64,000 nucleotides of DNA, from the NCBI RefSeq assembly GCF_964355755.1, contig NC_092675.1:30652912-30716911 (forward strand). The letters run 5' to 3'. Positions within the stretch are counted from its first letter, which is position 1; the number at the start of each line of letters is the position of its first letter. This document shows, piece after piece, positions 1 through 11,898 of the stretch. Position numbers and translations under genes: made by a program. The DNA is from Antedon mediterranea (taxonomy: Eukaryota > Echinodermata > Crinoidea > Comatulida > Antedonidae). The notes under the pieces are model-generated. The model was not told the DNA's origin, made no database searches, and saw only the letters and a program-made list of their open reading frames with translations.

Positions 1-179
1 GAACAGTTAAGAGGCTTGTCACTAAGAGAAGCTTACAGCGTTTGACTGAATGTCATATTATCACATCTCTCAGTATGTTCGACTACTGTGTAATTTTTTA
101 TTTTTATTATATGTCTTTAGGCAATGTGGCCAAGGATTATCAATAGTGAATTAATCACTGTCCTATCAGATAGGTGGTA

Positions 180-436
180 ATCCCCCTGATACAGGGGCTA
201 TTGTGTGAACCAGTTCACCGGGGTAACCCCCTACTCTTTTTCGAATAATGAACTGGGTTCTTTAAAGTACACACATGTTATAACTGGACTGGACCTACGG
301 TTTATAGTCCTTATCCGAGAAGACTTGTTCCACCACCAGAACGGAGCGAGTCGGCCTCGAACCCTTGCCGATGTTGTTGTTGGCTCTTTTAGGTACGGTA
401 AACGGCGCCCCTGCCTTAACCGCTCGGCCATATGAC
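180..436 (-). mobile_element. tRNA-derived SINE (family A, copy 1)
   Basis: Read on the minus strand, the head carries a Ser/Leu-tRNA-like A box (tggccgagcggttaagg, ending at about 433) and a B box (ggttcgaggcc, about 352-364). The body that follows contains the word ctcggataaggactataaac, which recurs in the same order in the copy at 11.63 kb. The left limit is approximate because the tail has diverged. Pol III promoter boxes are established SINE features; the family name is not known to me. Confidence 0.7.
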
Positions 437-444
437 TCGCTCAT

Positions 445-1005
445 ATGGACATTCCAGGCATCAACTTTTTTCATGTGGGAATAGATGAGGTATCTACTGT
501 GGAAAAAGAAATAAAGCCGAGATTCAACCTCGCCCAGACCATCAAGGGTACATTAGAATATCATCGCTTTGTTCCCGTTTCTCTGGCACAGATGCAGGTC
601 TACAAACTTAGTACCCAGATAAACCCTCCGGATGTGGTAGTGATTCAAGAATCTTTCAGTGATGAAAATGAAATTGTTGCTGATACACAACCCACCATTA
701 TTAGACTTCAGAATTTTGTGTGCTGTAGTTATGATGGTGTCCCATGGATTGGTTTGGTGGTGGATGTCTCACTCTCAGAAGAGTTTGGGGATTTTCAAAT
801 TAAATTTATGCATCCTCATGGGTCAGCGAAAACCTTTTATTGGCCGTCCAAAGAAGACTGTTGTTGGATTCCTGAATCAAATGTACATTGTATTATAGCC
901 TCTCCGTTTATAAAATCCTCTTCGACTAGGAATTACAGTATTTCCCAAAATGATCGCCACAACATTTCTAAATACTGTTTGAATTGTCCAGATGACAAGG
1001 AGTAA
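445..1005 (+). CDS. Single-exon ORF of unknown repetitive family (C-terminal FMHPHG...CWIPE domain)
   Basis: The open frame is 186 codons, with an in-frame stop at 433-435 just before the ATG. I do not know its function. The most distinctive part is residues 95-150: an aromatic-rich segment (VPWIGLVVDVS) followed by KFMHPHGSAKTFYWPS and DCCWIPE. From memory, similar C-terminal modules occur in large multi-copy families of uncharacterised, transposon-associated proteins in cnidarians and other marine invertebrates. The fold may be a small beta barrel, but that is a guess. The segment GTLEYHRFVP (about residues 36-45) also fits that family. The ORF abuts a SINE at its 5' side, so the real protein may have been longer upstream and this may be a remnant. 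No splice sites or poly(A) signal were assigned. Confidence 0.45.
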   Translation: MDIPGINFFHVGIDEVSTVEKEIKPRFNLAQTIKGTLEYHRFVPVSLAQMQVYKLSTQINPPDVVVIQESFSDENEIVADTQPTIIRLQNFVCCSYDGVPWIGLVVDVSLSEEFGDFQIKFMHPHGSAKTFYWPSKEDCCWIPESNVHCIIASPFIKSSSTRNYSISQNDRHNISKYCLNCPDDKE

Positions 1006-1618
1006 AGGCCAGACATAGACAATTGTAACATTATAATAATATTTAGTTTGTAAATAAAATTAATTTTGGAATACATCAAATTGACATTGAAGTAATGCAT
1101 GGACAGACACCAAAAATACACTAAAAGGAAGAGGTATGTCAACTTCAAATTGTAATTTCATGGAAACAAAGAAAAAAAACCCCTCCAATTTTTTTATATG
1201 TTGTAGTTGACACGTAGGGCTACATTTTTCATGATAGTCACCAACAAAACGGGCGTGTTCCACGGGGTCAATTTCAAGGTCAAAATATATGTCAAAGTTT
1301 TATTCAACTTAAAATTAACATAAAACACACACAATTAGTATATTTAGATTCCTTATGGTCTCCCCTTTACAAAAATACCTTTGCTTTTAAAATCGAACCT
1401 ATAGTTCCCGAGATACAGCTCTTTGAAACGTGGCGGACGCGCCCTTTTTTGCGTAAAAACCGAAAAGTGAAATTGCGATATCTTAAAAACCGTTGGTCCG
1501 ATAAAGTTAAAATTTGATATTTTGGCTTTAATTGCTATGAATCACCCATATACCAAATTTCATCAAAATTGGAAGAGGTAGGGTTTAACTCATTGGGTGA
1601 TCTGAGATGGAATGACCC
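1006..1618. other. Non-coding stretch; low-complexity ATP-like repeat remnant
   Basis: No gene was seen. The part from about 1380 to 1600 (around cgagatacagctctttgaaa and gatatcttaaaaaccgttgg) resembles in style the ends of foldback elements elsewhere in the window, but I could not align it convincingly. Confidence 0.3.
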
Positions 1619-4236
1619 AGGTGCTGTACCTTCAAAACACTAGTCTATCAAGCATGAGGTGCTGTACCTTCAAAACACTAGTCTATCAAGCATTAGGTGC
1701 TGTACCTTCAAAACACTAGTCTATCAAGCATTAGGTGCTGTACCTTCAAAACACTAGTCTATCAAGCATTAGGTGCTGTACCTTCAAAACACTAGTCTAT
1801 CAAGCATTAGGTGCTGTACCTTCAAAACACTAGTCTATAAAGCATTAGGTGCTGTACCTTCAAAACACTAGTCTATCAAGCATTAGGTGCTGTACCTTCA
1901 AAACACTAGTCTATCAAGCATTAGGTGCTGTACCTTCAAAACACTAGTCTATCAAGAATGAGGTGCTGTACCTTCAAAACACTAGTCTATCAAGCACGAG
2001 GTGCTGTACCTTCAAAACACTAGTCTATCAAGCATTAGGTGCTGTACCTTCAAAACACTAGTCTATCAAGCATTAGGTGCTGTACCTTCAAAACACTAGT
2101 CTATCAAGCATTAGGTGCTGTACCTTCAAAACACTAGTCTATCAAGCATTAGGTGCTGTACCTTCAAAACACTAGTCTATCAAGCACGAGGTGCTGTACC
2201 TTCAAAACACTAGTCTATAAAGAATGAGGTGCTGTACCTTCAAAACACTAGTCTATCAAGCATTAGGTGCTGTACCTTCAAAACACTAGTCTATCAAGCA
2301 CGAGGTGCTGTACCTTCAAAACACTAGTCTATCAAGAATGAGGTGCTGTACCTTCAAAACACTAGTCTATCAAGAATGAGGTGCTGTACCTTCAAAACAC
2401 TAGTCTATCAAGCATTAGGTGCTGTACCTTCAAAACACTAGTCTATCAAGCATTAGGTGCTGTACCTTCAAAACACTAGTCTATCAAGCACGAGGTGCTG
2501 TACCTTCAAAACACTAGTCTATCAAGCATGAGGTGCTGTACCTTCAAAACACTAGTCTATCAAGCATGAGGTGCTGTACCTTCAAAACACTAGTCTATCA
2601 AGCATGAGGTGCTGTACCTTCAAAACACTAGTCTATCAAGCACGAGGTGCTGTACCTTCAAAACACTAGTCTATCAAGCATTAGGTGCTGTACCTTCAAA
2701 ACACTAGTCTATCAAGCATGAGGTGCTGTACCTTCAAAACACTAGTCTATCAAGCATTAGGTGCTGTACCTTCAAAACACTAGTCTATCAAGCATTAGGT
2801 GCTGTACCTTCAAAACACTAGTCTATCAAGCATGAGGTGCTGTACCTTCAAAACACTAGTCTATCAAGCACGAGGTGCTGTACCTTCAAAACACTAGTCT
2901 ATCAAGCATTAGGTGCTGTACCTTCAAAACACTAGTCTATCAAGCATGAGGTGCTGTACCTTCAAAACACTAGTCTATCAAGCATTAGGTGCTGTACCTT
3001 CAAAACACTAGTCTATCAAGCATGAGGTGCTGTACCTTCAAAACACTAGTCTATCAAGCATGAGGTGCTGTACCTTCAAAACACTAGTCTATCAAGCACG
3101 AGGTGCTGTACCTTCAAAACACTAGTCTATCAAGCATTAGGTGCTGTACCTTCAAAACACTAGTCTATCAAGCATGAGGTGCTGTACCTTCAAAACACTA
3201 GTCTATAAAGCATGAGGTGCTGTACCTTCAAAACACTAGTCTATCAAGCATGAGGTGCTGTACCTTCAAAACACTAGTCTATCAAGCATGAGGTGCTGTA
3301 CCTTCAAAACACTAGTCTATCAAGCATGAGGTGCTGTACCTTCAAAACACTAGTCTATAAAGCATGAGGTGCTGTACCTTCAAAACACTAGTCTATCAAG
3401 CATGAGGTGCTGTACCTTCAAAACACTAGTCTATCAAGCATTAGGTGCTGTACCTTCAAAACACTAGTCTATAAAGCATGAGGTGCTGTACCTTCAAAAC
3501 ACTAGTCTATCAAGCATGAGGTGCTGTACCTTCAAAACACTAGTCTATCAAGCATGAGGTGCTGTACCTTCAAAACACTAGTCTATCAAGCATGAGGTGC
3601 TGTACCTTCAAAACACTAGTCTATCAAGCATGAGGTGCTGTACCTTCAAAACACTAGTCTATCAAGCATTAGGTGCTGTACCTTCAAAACACTAGTCTAT
3701 CAAGCATGAGGTGCTGTACCTTCAAAACACTAGTCTATCAAGCACGAGGTGCTGTACCTTCAAAACACTAGTCTATCAAGCATGAGGTGCTGTACCTTCA
3801 AAACACTAGTCTATCAAGCATGAGGTGCTGTACCTTCAAAACACTAGTCTATCAAGCATTAGGTGCTGTACCTTCAAAACACTAGTCTATCAAGCATGAG
3901 GTGCTGTACCTTCAAAACACTAGTCTATCAAGCATGAGGTGCTGTACCTTCAAAACACTAGTCTATCAAGCATGAGGTGCTGTACCTTCAAAACACTAGT
4001 CTATCAAGCACGAGGTGCTGTACCTTCAAAACACTAGTCTATAAAGCATGAGGTGCTGTACCTTCAAAACACTAGTCTATCAAGAATGAGGTGCTGTACC
4101 TTCAAAACACTAGTCTATCAAGCATGAGGTGCTGTACCTTCAAAACACTAGTCTATAAAGCATGAGGTGCTGTACCTTCAAAACACTAGTCTATAAAGCA
4201 TGAGCTACCTTTAAAACACTAGTCTATAAAGCATGA
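1619..4236. repeat. 38-bp minisatellite, about 68 copies
   Basis: The unit begins aggtgctgtaccttcaaaac and continues actagtctatcaagcatt; successive units start exactly 38 bp apart. Variation is confined almost entirely to the last bases (cattagg, catgagg, cacgagg, aatgagg) and to a c-to-a change giving ctataaag. cattagg units dominate the left third and catgagg units the right half. The last units, from 4204, are shortened and degenerate. Confidence 0.97.
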
Positions 4237-5180
4237 GCTACCTTTAATTTTAAACATGCAATGCACTCGTAGTTTGGAATAAAAACACACTGTCAATTTC
4301 ATACTGTCTATTTATAGATTTCATACAAATATTAGATACCATTATTAAAAAAGGAATAATAAACACGGTAAAGAATTTCATTTTTAGGAACACAATTTTA
4401 CACCTTTATTACAATGCAGTTGAATTTTTCAGCAAGTACAAGCGCACCAAAAATAATTTGACCAATCTCAATGCAATGGCTCATTCAAACTGTTGCTTGT
4501 GATTGGTCAAATGCATTGTGTCTATACGCCATTGCAAAACCAAACTTAATACGAAAAAACTACAGATACATGACAAAAAAACATTCCAATCAAGTTATTA
4601 CAGTTGTTTATTATTATTACTATGAAATTAGTCACCATTTCAATGTGGACTTTTTAGGATAATGAAATTACTGCTGTGCTATTGTGTTACTGCAATAATT
4701 CTATTTCATTTTCATTCAAATCATGAGACATATAATTTAAGAGGAAATTGGTGGTTGTCTTGTGATTCTGTGGAAGATTACAGTTCAACAGTATCATGTG
4801 AATTGTACGGTATTATACACAGGATTACTGTTATTTTGAGGTAAACTCCAATTTGAAAACTAGAATTATTCATGTATTTATGACATTTTGATGATTTCAA
4901 TGAAGTAATTTCATCATGGTGTAATTTAGAAATTAATTCCATCACGTTGACAAATTTAATTCACAGTTTAAATCTAGTGTATGGTTCATTTTCCCCAGAC
5001 TCAATTTATATTAAGTCATTAAACTTAATTACATATTAATAGACATTAGCATAAAGATTACAACTAACTCAATTAACAAACTGTGCAATTATAATCATAC
5101 TGGTATGATATGTCCCAATCAACTGACATATTTGTAACTGTACTTTGTCTTTTATTGAGACGCTCTTGTTTCTATAGGGG
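4237..5180. other. No gene seen
   Basis: This is AT-rich sequence with only short ORFs (4471-4662, 4662-4844) that show no family motif or splice context. Confidence 0.4.
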
Positions 5181-5452
5181 TCCTCTGCAAGAGTGGAATT
5201 GTGGCTTGGTGGTTATGATGCTTGGCTACCACTCCAACCAAGGGTCCTGGGTTCAAGTCCCGTCACATGTCAGGATTTTTTCTAAGGACAAAATTACAAC
5301 TCCACTCCCAAAGACTTGTAATAACACTTTCGTTTATGTAGAGCATCTTATGTATATGTTTGTCTTGTGAACCTCTGAGGGTCCCTAATAATCAGCAATT
5401 ACTGGATGGATCACCCTCATTAAAATATGGTAAAAAAAAAAAAAAAAAAAAA
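5181..5452 (+). mobile_element. tRNA-derived SINE (family B) with poly(A) tail
   Basis: An A-box-like word (gtggcttggtggttatgatg, from about 5200) is followed by a B box (gggttcaagtccc, about 5250) and a body of about 170 bp that ends in a run of about 22 A (5431-5452). Head, body and tail are in the order expected for a SINE. Confidence 0.75.
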
Positions 5453-5503
5453 ATCTGACTTGATATTAAGTAGTCCCTATGATTTGTGAATATTGACTAG
5501 TAG

Positions 5504-6443
5504 TACCGTATTTTCCGGAGTATAGGTGGACCCCAAGTATAAGTCGACCCCCAACTTTGCCCTAAAATATCGTTGATTTTGGTATGACCTGAATATAAGT
5601 CGACCCCCAAAATCAGCTAATAACACAACTTACTTTAAAGTTCAAAGAGGGCTAGAAATGTATGAAATGCGGTTGTTTGTTTATATTATTAAAGTGTAAT
5701 CAATAATATTTATAAGACAATCTATTATTATTATTTATGTAAACCACAACGACTTCGCCATCGTCTTCACTAGCCTATAATAAATGACAGCGATGTAGCG
5801 TTACTTGCCATCAGCAATGTTTTTTCGCGTCACTCGAATAAATTTAAACAAGTTTTCCGTTAGGAGGCTTATTAAATTGTACAGGCGAGTAGTTGTAAAT
5901 CGCGTTATCTGTAAATGTACACGCGTCCGACTAAGGAGAATTTATTTTATGAATAGACATGCGCAGTAATTGTAATTACAAACAAACAAACTGCGCATGT
6001 GTATAGATGAAAATATCGCGCAATAACAAACATGCTGCATGGACATTCCGACGTCGTGTAGTTCGTTTGTGGTGTGTGTTACGATGTTTTCGCGAGTGAA
6101 TAAGAAGCATATAAAACAAAAACTATTTATTCTTAATTACCTTAAAAGCGTAATATTAACATCAAAATGAGTCTTTGTGATATATTAATATTTTATTGAC
6201 CAGTACTTGTTGGAGTTGTATTATTTTGTACAATGTAGGTAGGCCTATTAAATTGAAAACTTCTGTGAGTGATTGATGATAGGCCACTGACCTTGCTAGG
6301 CCTTGACAGCTGACAGCTTTTGAACAAATTTTTTCGGCTTGATTTTTTTCAAAAATCGCATGGTCGGAGTATAAGTGGACCCCCCGATTTTGCAATTAAA
6401 ATTTTCCCACAAAGTCTCGACCTATACTCCGGAAAATACGGTA
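5504..6443. mobile_element. Non-autonomous DNA transposon, 940 bp, TIR ccgtattttccggagtata
   Basis: The left end taccgtattttccggagtat is the exact reverse complement of the right end atactccggaaaatacggta. The inner ends also mirror each other (tataagtcgacccccaa and tataagtggacccccc motifs). The terminal TA may be a target-site duplication. No transposase is encoded. The superfamily was not assigned with confidence. Confidence 0.85.
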
Positions 6444-8097
6444 CACCATTATCTAATAATATAGCTCTAAAAACATACTTATTATACAGTGATCAAGAAA
6501 CATAAAACTGTGTTTAGAAAATGGCAGAACACTACTATAAGCTCAAAAGCTTGTTTCTAAAGGTTCCTCCAGCAACACTGTAGATTGTCACATGATTTTT
6601 GTGTGAATATTAATATTAAATGCATGTCACGTCTTGTGAGGCTCACACTATATTTTTACCCAATCTCAAGCTTTCATGCCACACACCTAAAATCTGACAC
6701 TTTAAAAAAATCTCACTATTTCATTAAACCAATAATTTTCACTAAAAAGAACTTAATTGTATCATGCCTAGAACAACTGATCCTAGGCCCTTAATTGTAT
6801 TGTCTATCATGCCTAGAACTGATCCTAGGCCACAACAAGCAAAGCAACATAACATCAACTTATTTTACGTTTCGTTCTATTCTACCCAATTTTATTGATA
6901 CTTCTTTTTAGGGGTTGGAGATTTATAGTGGGGTTAAAATTGGTAAACCTAAAGCCAGCAGCAACCTCTAAGTTGACATGTATGTTTGGCTCACCATTTT
7001 ATTTAATCACACTCTGAAATATATACTGTCATTACCTATGCAATATCAACGAAGCAAATATGATGCTTATACAGTATTGGTAAATTTGCTGGTTGAATTG
7101 GGTCAGAAAACAATCATTTGAATAGTTTAATAAAACAGACATCTCATATTACTAGTCACAATCAATTCAAACCAGGAATCTACACAAACCTTTTATTTTA
7201 GTTTGTTTCATTTGAATTTTCCCATGAACACGTTGTTTGTTTTGCTTTACACTATTACAGCCTTCTATGTCTGAATCTAACAATATAAACAAGCTAAACC
7301 TTAATGTATTGAAAATATGATATCCTAAGATGTGTACAGTAGTGTAGGTGTATATTGGGATAGAGTATTATGTACCTATGTATGGATTATAACGCTTAAT
7401 GTAGAACCAACATTAGGGTTAGGTCACTCAACTACATACTATTCATTTATTTCCTTTATATCGGATCGTACATTCATACATATAAAAAACAAAAAAGGAG
7501 AAACAAATTCACCAGGAAATTAACAATAGCATCTCCCACAAAAACAACCTAAAATATCTATTTACACAATGCTGATGCAGGTTGGATTGTAAATAGGAAA
7601 ACCAACTCTCATATTATTTACTGAATTTATAAATTGGTAAAACATGGCTTTTTTAAGCAGAAGAGGCACTAACAAACATGGTTGATACAAATGTCAATTG
7701 AGAACAAACTTCAAGCAAAAGAGACAATCATCCCTCAACCCTCTCACAATCATTCCTCAACAAAACACTACTACTTTTACTCCCTTCCCACCTCACTCCA
7801 ACCAACCAACCAAATAAAACAAACCACCTTCCATACCCTGCCATTACACCATATGTCACTGATAGCACCAATAATTGTGTTAATTAGACATCAATTAGTA
7901 CAATCAAAACATCCCTTTGTTTATATAACTAGTACAGAACAGTTGTCAGTCTGCTAATTAACTAATGATAAAATTGATAGTTAATTGATTGATTTTGTAT
8001 TCAATAAACAAAACTATATCCTGAAATAAGTGTAGTGAGGTGATAAAATATTGATTCCTAATAAAAATGCTCTGAAAGCAAACAACAAAAACGTGAC
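6444..8097. other. No gene seen
   Basis: This is AT-rich intergenic or intronic DNA. The ORF at 7682-7957 (91 codons) has no recognisable motif and unremarkable composition, so it was not called. Confidence 0.4.
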
Positions 8098-8293
8098 AAT
8101 GAGTGCAGAGTGTTAACAACTTGATGGGTATATGTTGTGACTGCTAACAGATGATGGCATAGCAAATGAGTGCAGAGTGTTAACAACTTGATGGGTATGT
8201 TGTGACTGCTAACAGATGATGGCATAGCAAATGAGTGCAGAGTGTTAACAACTTGATGGGTATGTTGTGACTGCTAACAGATGATGGCATAAG
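8098..8293. repeat. 65/66-bp tandem repeat, 3 copies
   Basis: aatgagtgcagagtgttaac starts at 8098, 8165 and 8230. The first copy has an extra ta in the middle. Confidence 0.93.
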
Positions 8294-9490
8294 AAATACT
8301 ACAGTTCAATTAAGCTGCTAGTGCTAGTCTACAATTATAAACTGACAACAAAAGGGTGTAGACAGAATTTTAAAAAATGCTTGGATTTAGATCCTGGATG
8401 CAAAAATAAATCATTAAAGTTTTGTTTGACCAATAATAAGTGACAGATCATTCAAACTATCTTGTGACAAAAGTTGCTAAAAACTACAAAAAACATTTAA
8501 ATTACATCAGTACAGAAGCTGTTGGCCTCTTTGGTCACTCCTTGGCGCAATCTAGCTATTTTTTGTCTTGTTTGTATAAATGTGTTTGTCGAAATCAATA
8601 AAATTAAATTAAAATTTAAGTGAACTTATACTTTAATACCCTTGTGATCTTGTAACCACCAGTAACTCATAAACAATTAGCATGATAAAAAACCTGTTGT
8701 TAATGAATGTAGCTCTAGCATGAATTTACTGCCATGAATATTCATACAACTTTACAATAATACTAATCATCATTTTATTGTATTTGATAAATATATCCTT
8801 GTTATTGTTATTAATAAGTAAAAGCCACTGGGAGAGCCAATGATGAAAGAATAAAATACTAATTATTATCTTGTAAATCAATAAAGAAAATATGAAATTG
8901 TCGCATAGAGTTATAAAAAGGCGTTGATTATAATAAGAATGGAAGTGAGGGGTATTGATGCATGCTTAATAATACATTGTAAGCTATGATCCAACCTACG
9001 TTAATCAATACAACTAGGCAAATTTAATTGTTACAATAATATTTTCATTTTGCAACCAGGACAATAGCAGTTGGGGGCAGGCTTCACATGTAACATACCA
9101 TCATATAAAATAATCATTTTCGTAAAGGAGTCAAATGTTACTAAAAAATAGTAAGATTGGGAAAGTAAAGAAAAGGAATATCATTTTAAATTAATTTGAG
9201 TCAATAATATTAATTTTTACATATCTATCATTATAGATATGTTGTGGTGGTTAACATGCTTGCCTTCCACAAATCCATGAGATTGACTTGGTGTCAGGGT
9301 AGTAAACTCACAACTCCTTCTTTCTACTCCACTCTCTAAGCTTAAATTAAGATTCATATAATACAATACAGTATCTATCATGCAATTGGCAAGTTTCTCG
9401 CTGTTGTAGATAAATTTAAAAAAATTTTTTAATATTTAAATATAAAACACAACAGTAAATTATACATGTTTGTTATACTTGTAAATTTCA
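8294..9490. other. No gene seen; possible decayed SINE at about 9236-9330
   Basis: The word gttgtggtggttaacatgct followed by an actccactctctaag segment resembles the family B SINE body at 5.2 kb but is badly decayed. The rest is AT-rich with nothing recognised. Confidence 0.35.
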
Positions 9491-9645
9491 CACACTTTGT
9501 GCTTGACCGCTTGTGTGTTTGACCCATTGTGCTTGACCCTTTGTGTTCGACCCTTTGTGTTTGACCCCTTGTCTGTTTGACCAATTATGTGTTTGACCCC
9601 TTGTGTGTTTGACCCATTGTGTACTAGACCCTTGTTTGATATCCT
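9491..9645. repeat. Short minisatellite of gtgtttgaccc-type units
   Basis: About a dozen imperfect 11-bp units (tgtgtttgaccc, tgtgcttgaccc) appear in a row. The 73-codon minus-strand ORF that crosses it is a by-product of the repeat. Confidence 0.85.
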
Positions 9646-10214
9646 TGGGTCAAGATATTGAAACAGTACTACTGTACTCATCCTTATTGATTTCTTTCCT
9701 TTCTAACATAAATTTAAATTCAACGACATTTCTTTCAAAATAACATGTTGAACAATTATGGGTGCCTAGTTTATTATCGCATCAATTATAGACACCAGTA
9801 CTTAGCCGTTATTTACTTTCTTTAAGCAGATTCTGTTTGGAGACAGGGGTACTATTTAGTTAGCCCACATAGCTTTACCTTCAGTAAACACTTCAAACAA
9901 TTGCACTTGAATTCACAATGTGTACCTGTTGAAAAGGCCTAGCCATCAATTAAAAGTACACCTGGTTGCCAAGTGATACAGAAACTAAGCTAAGGAACTT
10001 AATACTAAATAAAGAAAATAAAACAGAATGCATGATGAGAAAGCAGAATATTCTGTCTACAGCAGCAATACTTGAGTACTATACAGCTGTCAACAAATAA
10101 TGATATGCATCGTAGGTAGCAGTAGTAGTATAGTATGTAATCCTGACAACTCAATAGTACTGTTGTACCAGGGTTCACAATAATCATATAATAATATATC
10201 TTAATGGCTACTTA

Positions 10215-10232
10215 CATCAGACATGATTAGAA
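10215..10232 (-). other. Candidate 18-nt micro-exon (unknown gene)
   Basis: On the minus strand, a strong acceptor (tgttttcttccag) is followed by 18 nt and a consensus donor (gtaagtag). The insert reads in phase after the candidate exon at 10404-10440. The peptide over both is ITTTDMNGSGTKLLIMSD, which I cannot assign to a family. It could instead contain a start codon (MNGS or MSD). Confidence 0.35.
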
Positions 10233-10403
10233 GCTGGAAGAAAACAGTTAATAGAGATGAAAATAAAAGAAGTACTTAATACAGCTAGATGACAGTAGAC
10301 TGACTTAGAAGGGTGAATACTAAAACAGACTGATCTAGCTTCACATCAGTTAAGCCCAACAGTGAGATTGAATAGCAAACATATTGATTCATTGATTTTT
10401 ACC

Positions 10404-10440
10404 TTTGTTCCCGAGCCATTCATGTCCGTGGTAGTGATCC
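10404..10440 (-). other. Candidate 37-nt exon (unknown gene)
   Basis: On the minus strand, a long pyrimidine tract ending in ctctctaccccacag precedes 37 nt, followed by the donor gtaaaaat. Only one frame stays open into the 18-nt candidate exon downstream. No further exons of the gene were found in the window. Confidence 0.38.
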
Positions 10441-11630
10441 TGTGGGGTAGAGAGAAAAAAACATATGGTTAGTTGTTAATTCAATAAGTAAAATGGATGA
10501 CAATAGACAGTAGTTATATATGCAATGTAACAGCCGGTATAATTTGGAGCCATGTGTCGTTTACGGCTAATTTGCTACATCAATTTCAATATTGATTTTC
10601 AGTAACCAGCTTATTGACTCCTAAATTGAAATCAGAATTGAAACAAGTCAGTAATGCTTCATGTTTTACACCTCAATTATAAACATTTCCAGCAGACTGA
10701 TCACAAATACACCTTTTGATTTTAAAAACAATTTGGTTGGCTCTAATTATGAATCAACTATGAACAAACAAACTTCCAAATATCCGGATATAAACTGTAG
10801 TTTTCAATTTAGCAATGTCAGAGTCAAGGGTCGTATTCACCAATCACACTTAAGTGAGATATTTTTCTAAAATATTAAGCATTTCACTTAACTCAATACA
10901 TATTTAAGTATTTCCCTTTAATTGTATTCACTTAGATAGGAGATTTTTTTAATGTTTAAGGGAGAATGTTTCCCTTAGCCTCTTGTACTGTATGTGAGAA
11001 TAGCAAATATGGCCACTGGATCCTAAGTGAATCAGGACTCACAAATGATAACTTATAGTGCTAAACTTAATCACTTCAGATGTTTATAAATTTACTTGTC
11101 TAAAGCACATTCACAAATTTTTATAAATGATTAATTAACAGATTATTATAACGGTTGTGGAAACACTTTTTAAATTCATTCAGTCAACACAAAATGACTT
11201 GGACCAAAATAGTAGCCTTGCAGAAACAAGAAAACTTTTCCTATTCTTTAAAATAAATTCTGAACCTTTGCTTATTTTGGGGTTTTTATATAGAGTCTAT
11301 TGTTCACATAAAAATATCTTTTAGGGTTAAAAAGGAATTTAATAAAAGCAAACTACGTATTTCCCATTGTACATTCAAATGTATTCACTCTGTTTTCTTA
11401 GCAATGCATACAGTACCAAAGCACTTTTATAAAAACAAAAAACAATTCATAAAAGGTTAAGTTGAAAGAGTATAGAGCAAAAAAAAAGGAGAAAATGCAA
11501 CTCAAATTATTATTCAAACCACAAACCCACATTTTCTAAAACATCAATTACTTTGCCTAGTCTTTCATATTTATTTCTTTTATTATTTCATACTTGTGTT
11601 AACCTGTTAACCACAAATTAAATCAACAGT
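10441..11630. other. No gene; MITE-like fragment at about 10825-11060
   Basis: The words attcaccaatcacacttaag and cacttaagtga recur at about 49.3 kb and 50.4 kb (in MPDZ introns), which suggests a dispersed short repeat. Nothing else was recognised. Confidence 0.35.
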
Positions 11631-11898
11631 CTAAGGGTTCGAGCCTCACTCGCTCCATGGTTCTGGCTGTAGAACGAGTCTTCTCGGATAAGGACTATAA
11701 ACCGTAGGTCCAGTGTACACATCTGGCTCATGTGCACTTTAAAGAACCTAGTACATCTTTCGAGACGAGTAGGGGGTTGCCCTGGTGTACTGGTATACAC
11801 ACAGCCACTGTCACTCATCAAAGAGGGCCCCTTGATTGTCAGCATACGCTGTTTAGGGTCACCCTCTATAAATAAGGTGTAATAAAATAAAATAAAGT
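11631..11898 (+). mobile_element. tRNA-derived SINE (family A, copy 2), 5'-truncated
   Basis: It starts at the B-box word gggttcgagcc and contains tcggataaggactataaacc and the cctggtgtactgg word. It ends in a tail of aataaaataaa type at about 11880-11898. It is in the opposite orientation to copy 1 at 180-436. Confidence 0.75.

Noticed and set aside
1619-4203. CRISPR-like direct repeats
   Set aside because: Units are contiguous without unique spacers and the host is a eukaryote; it is a minisatellite.
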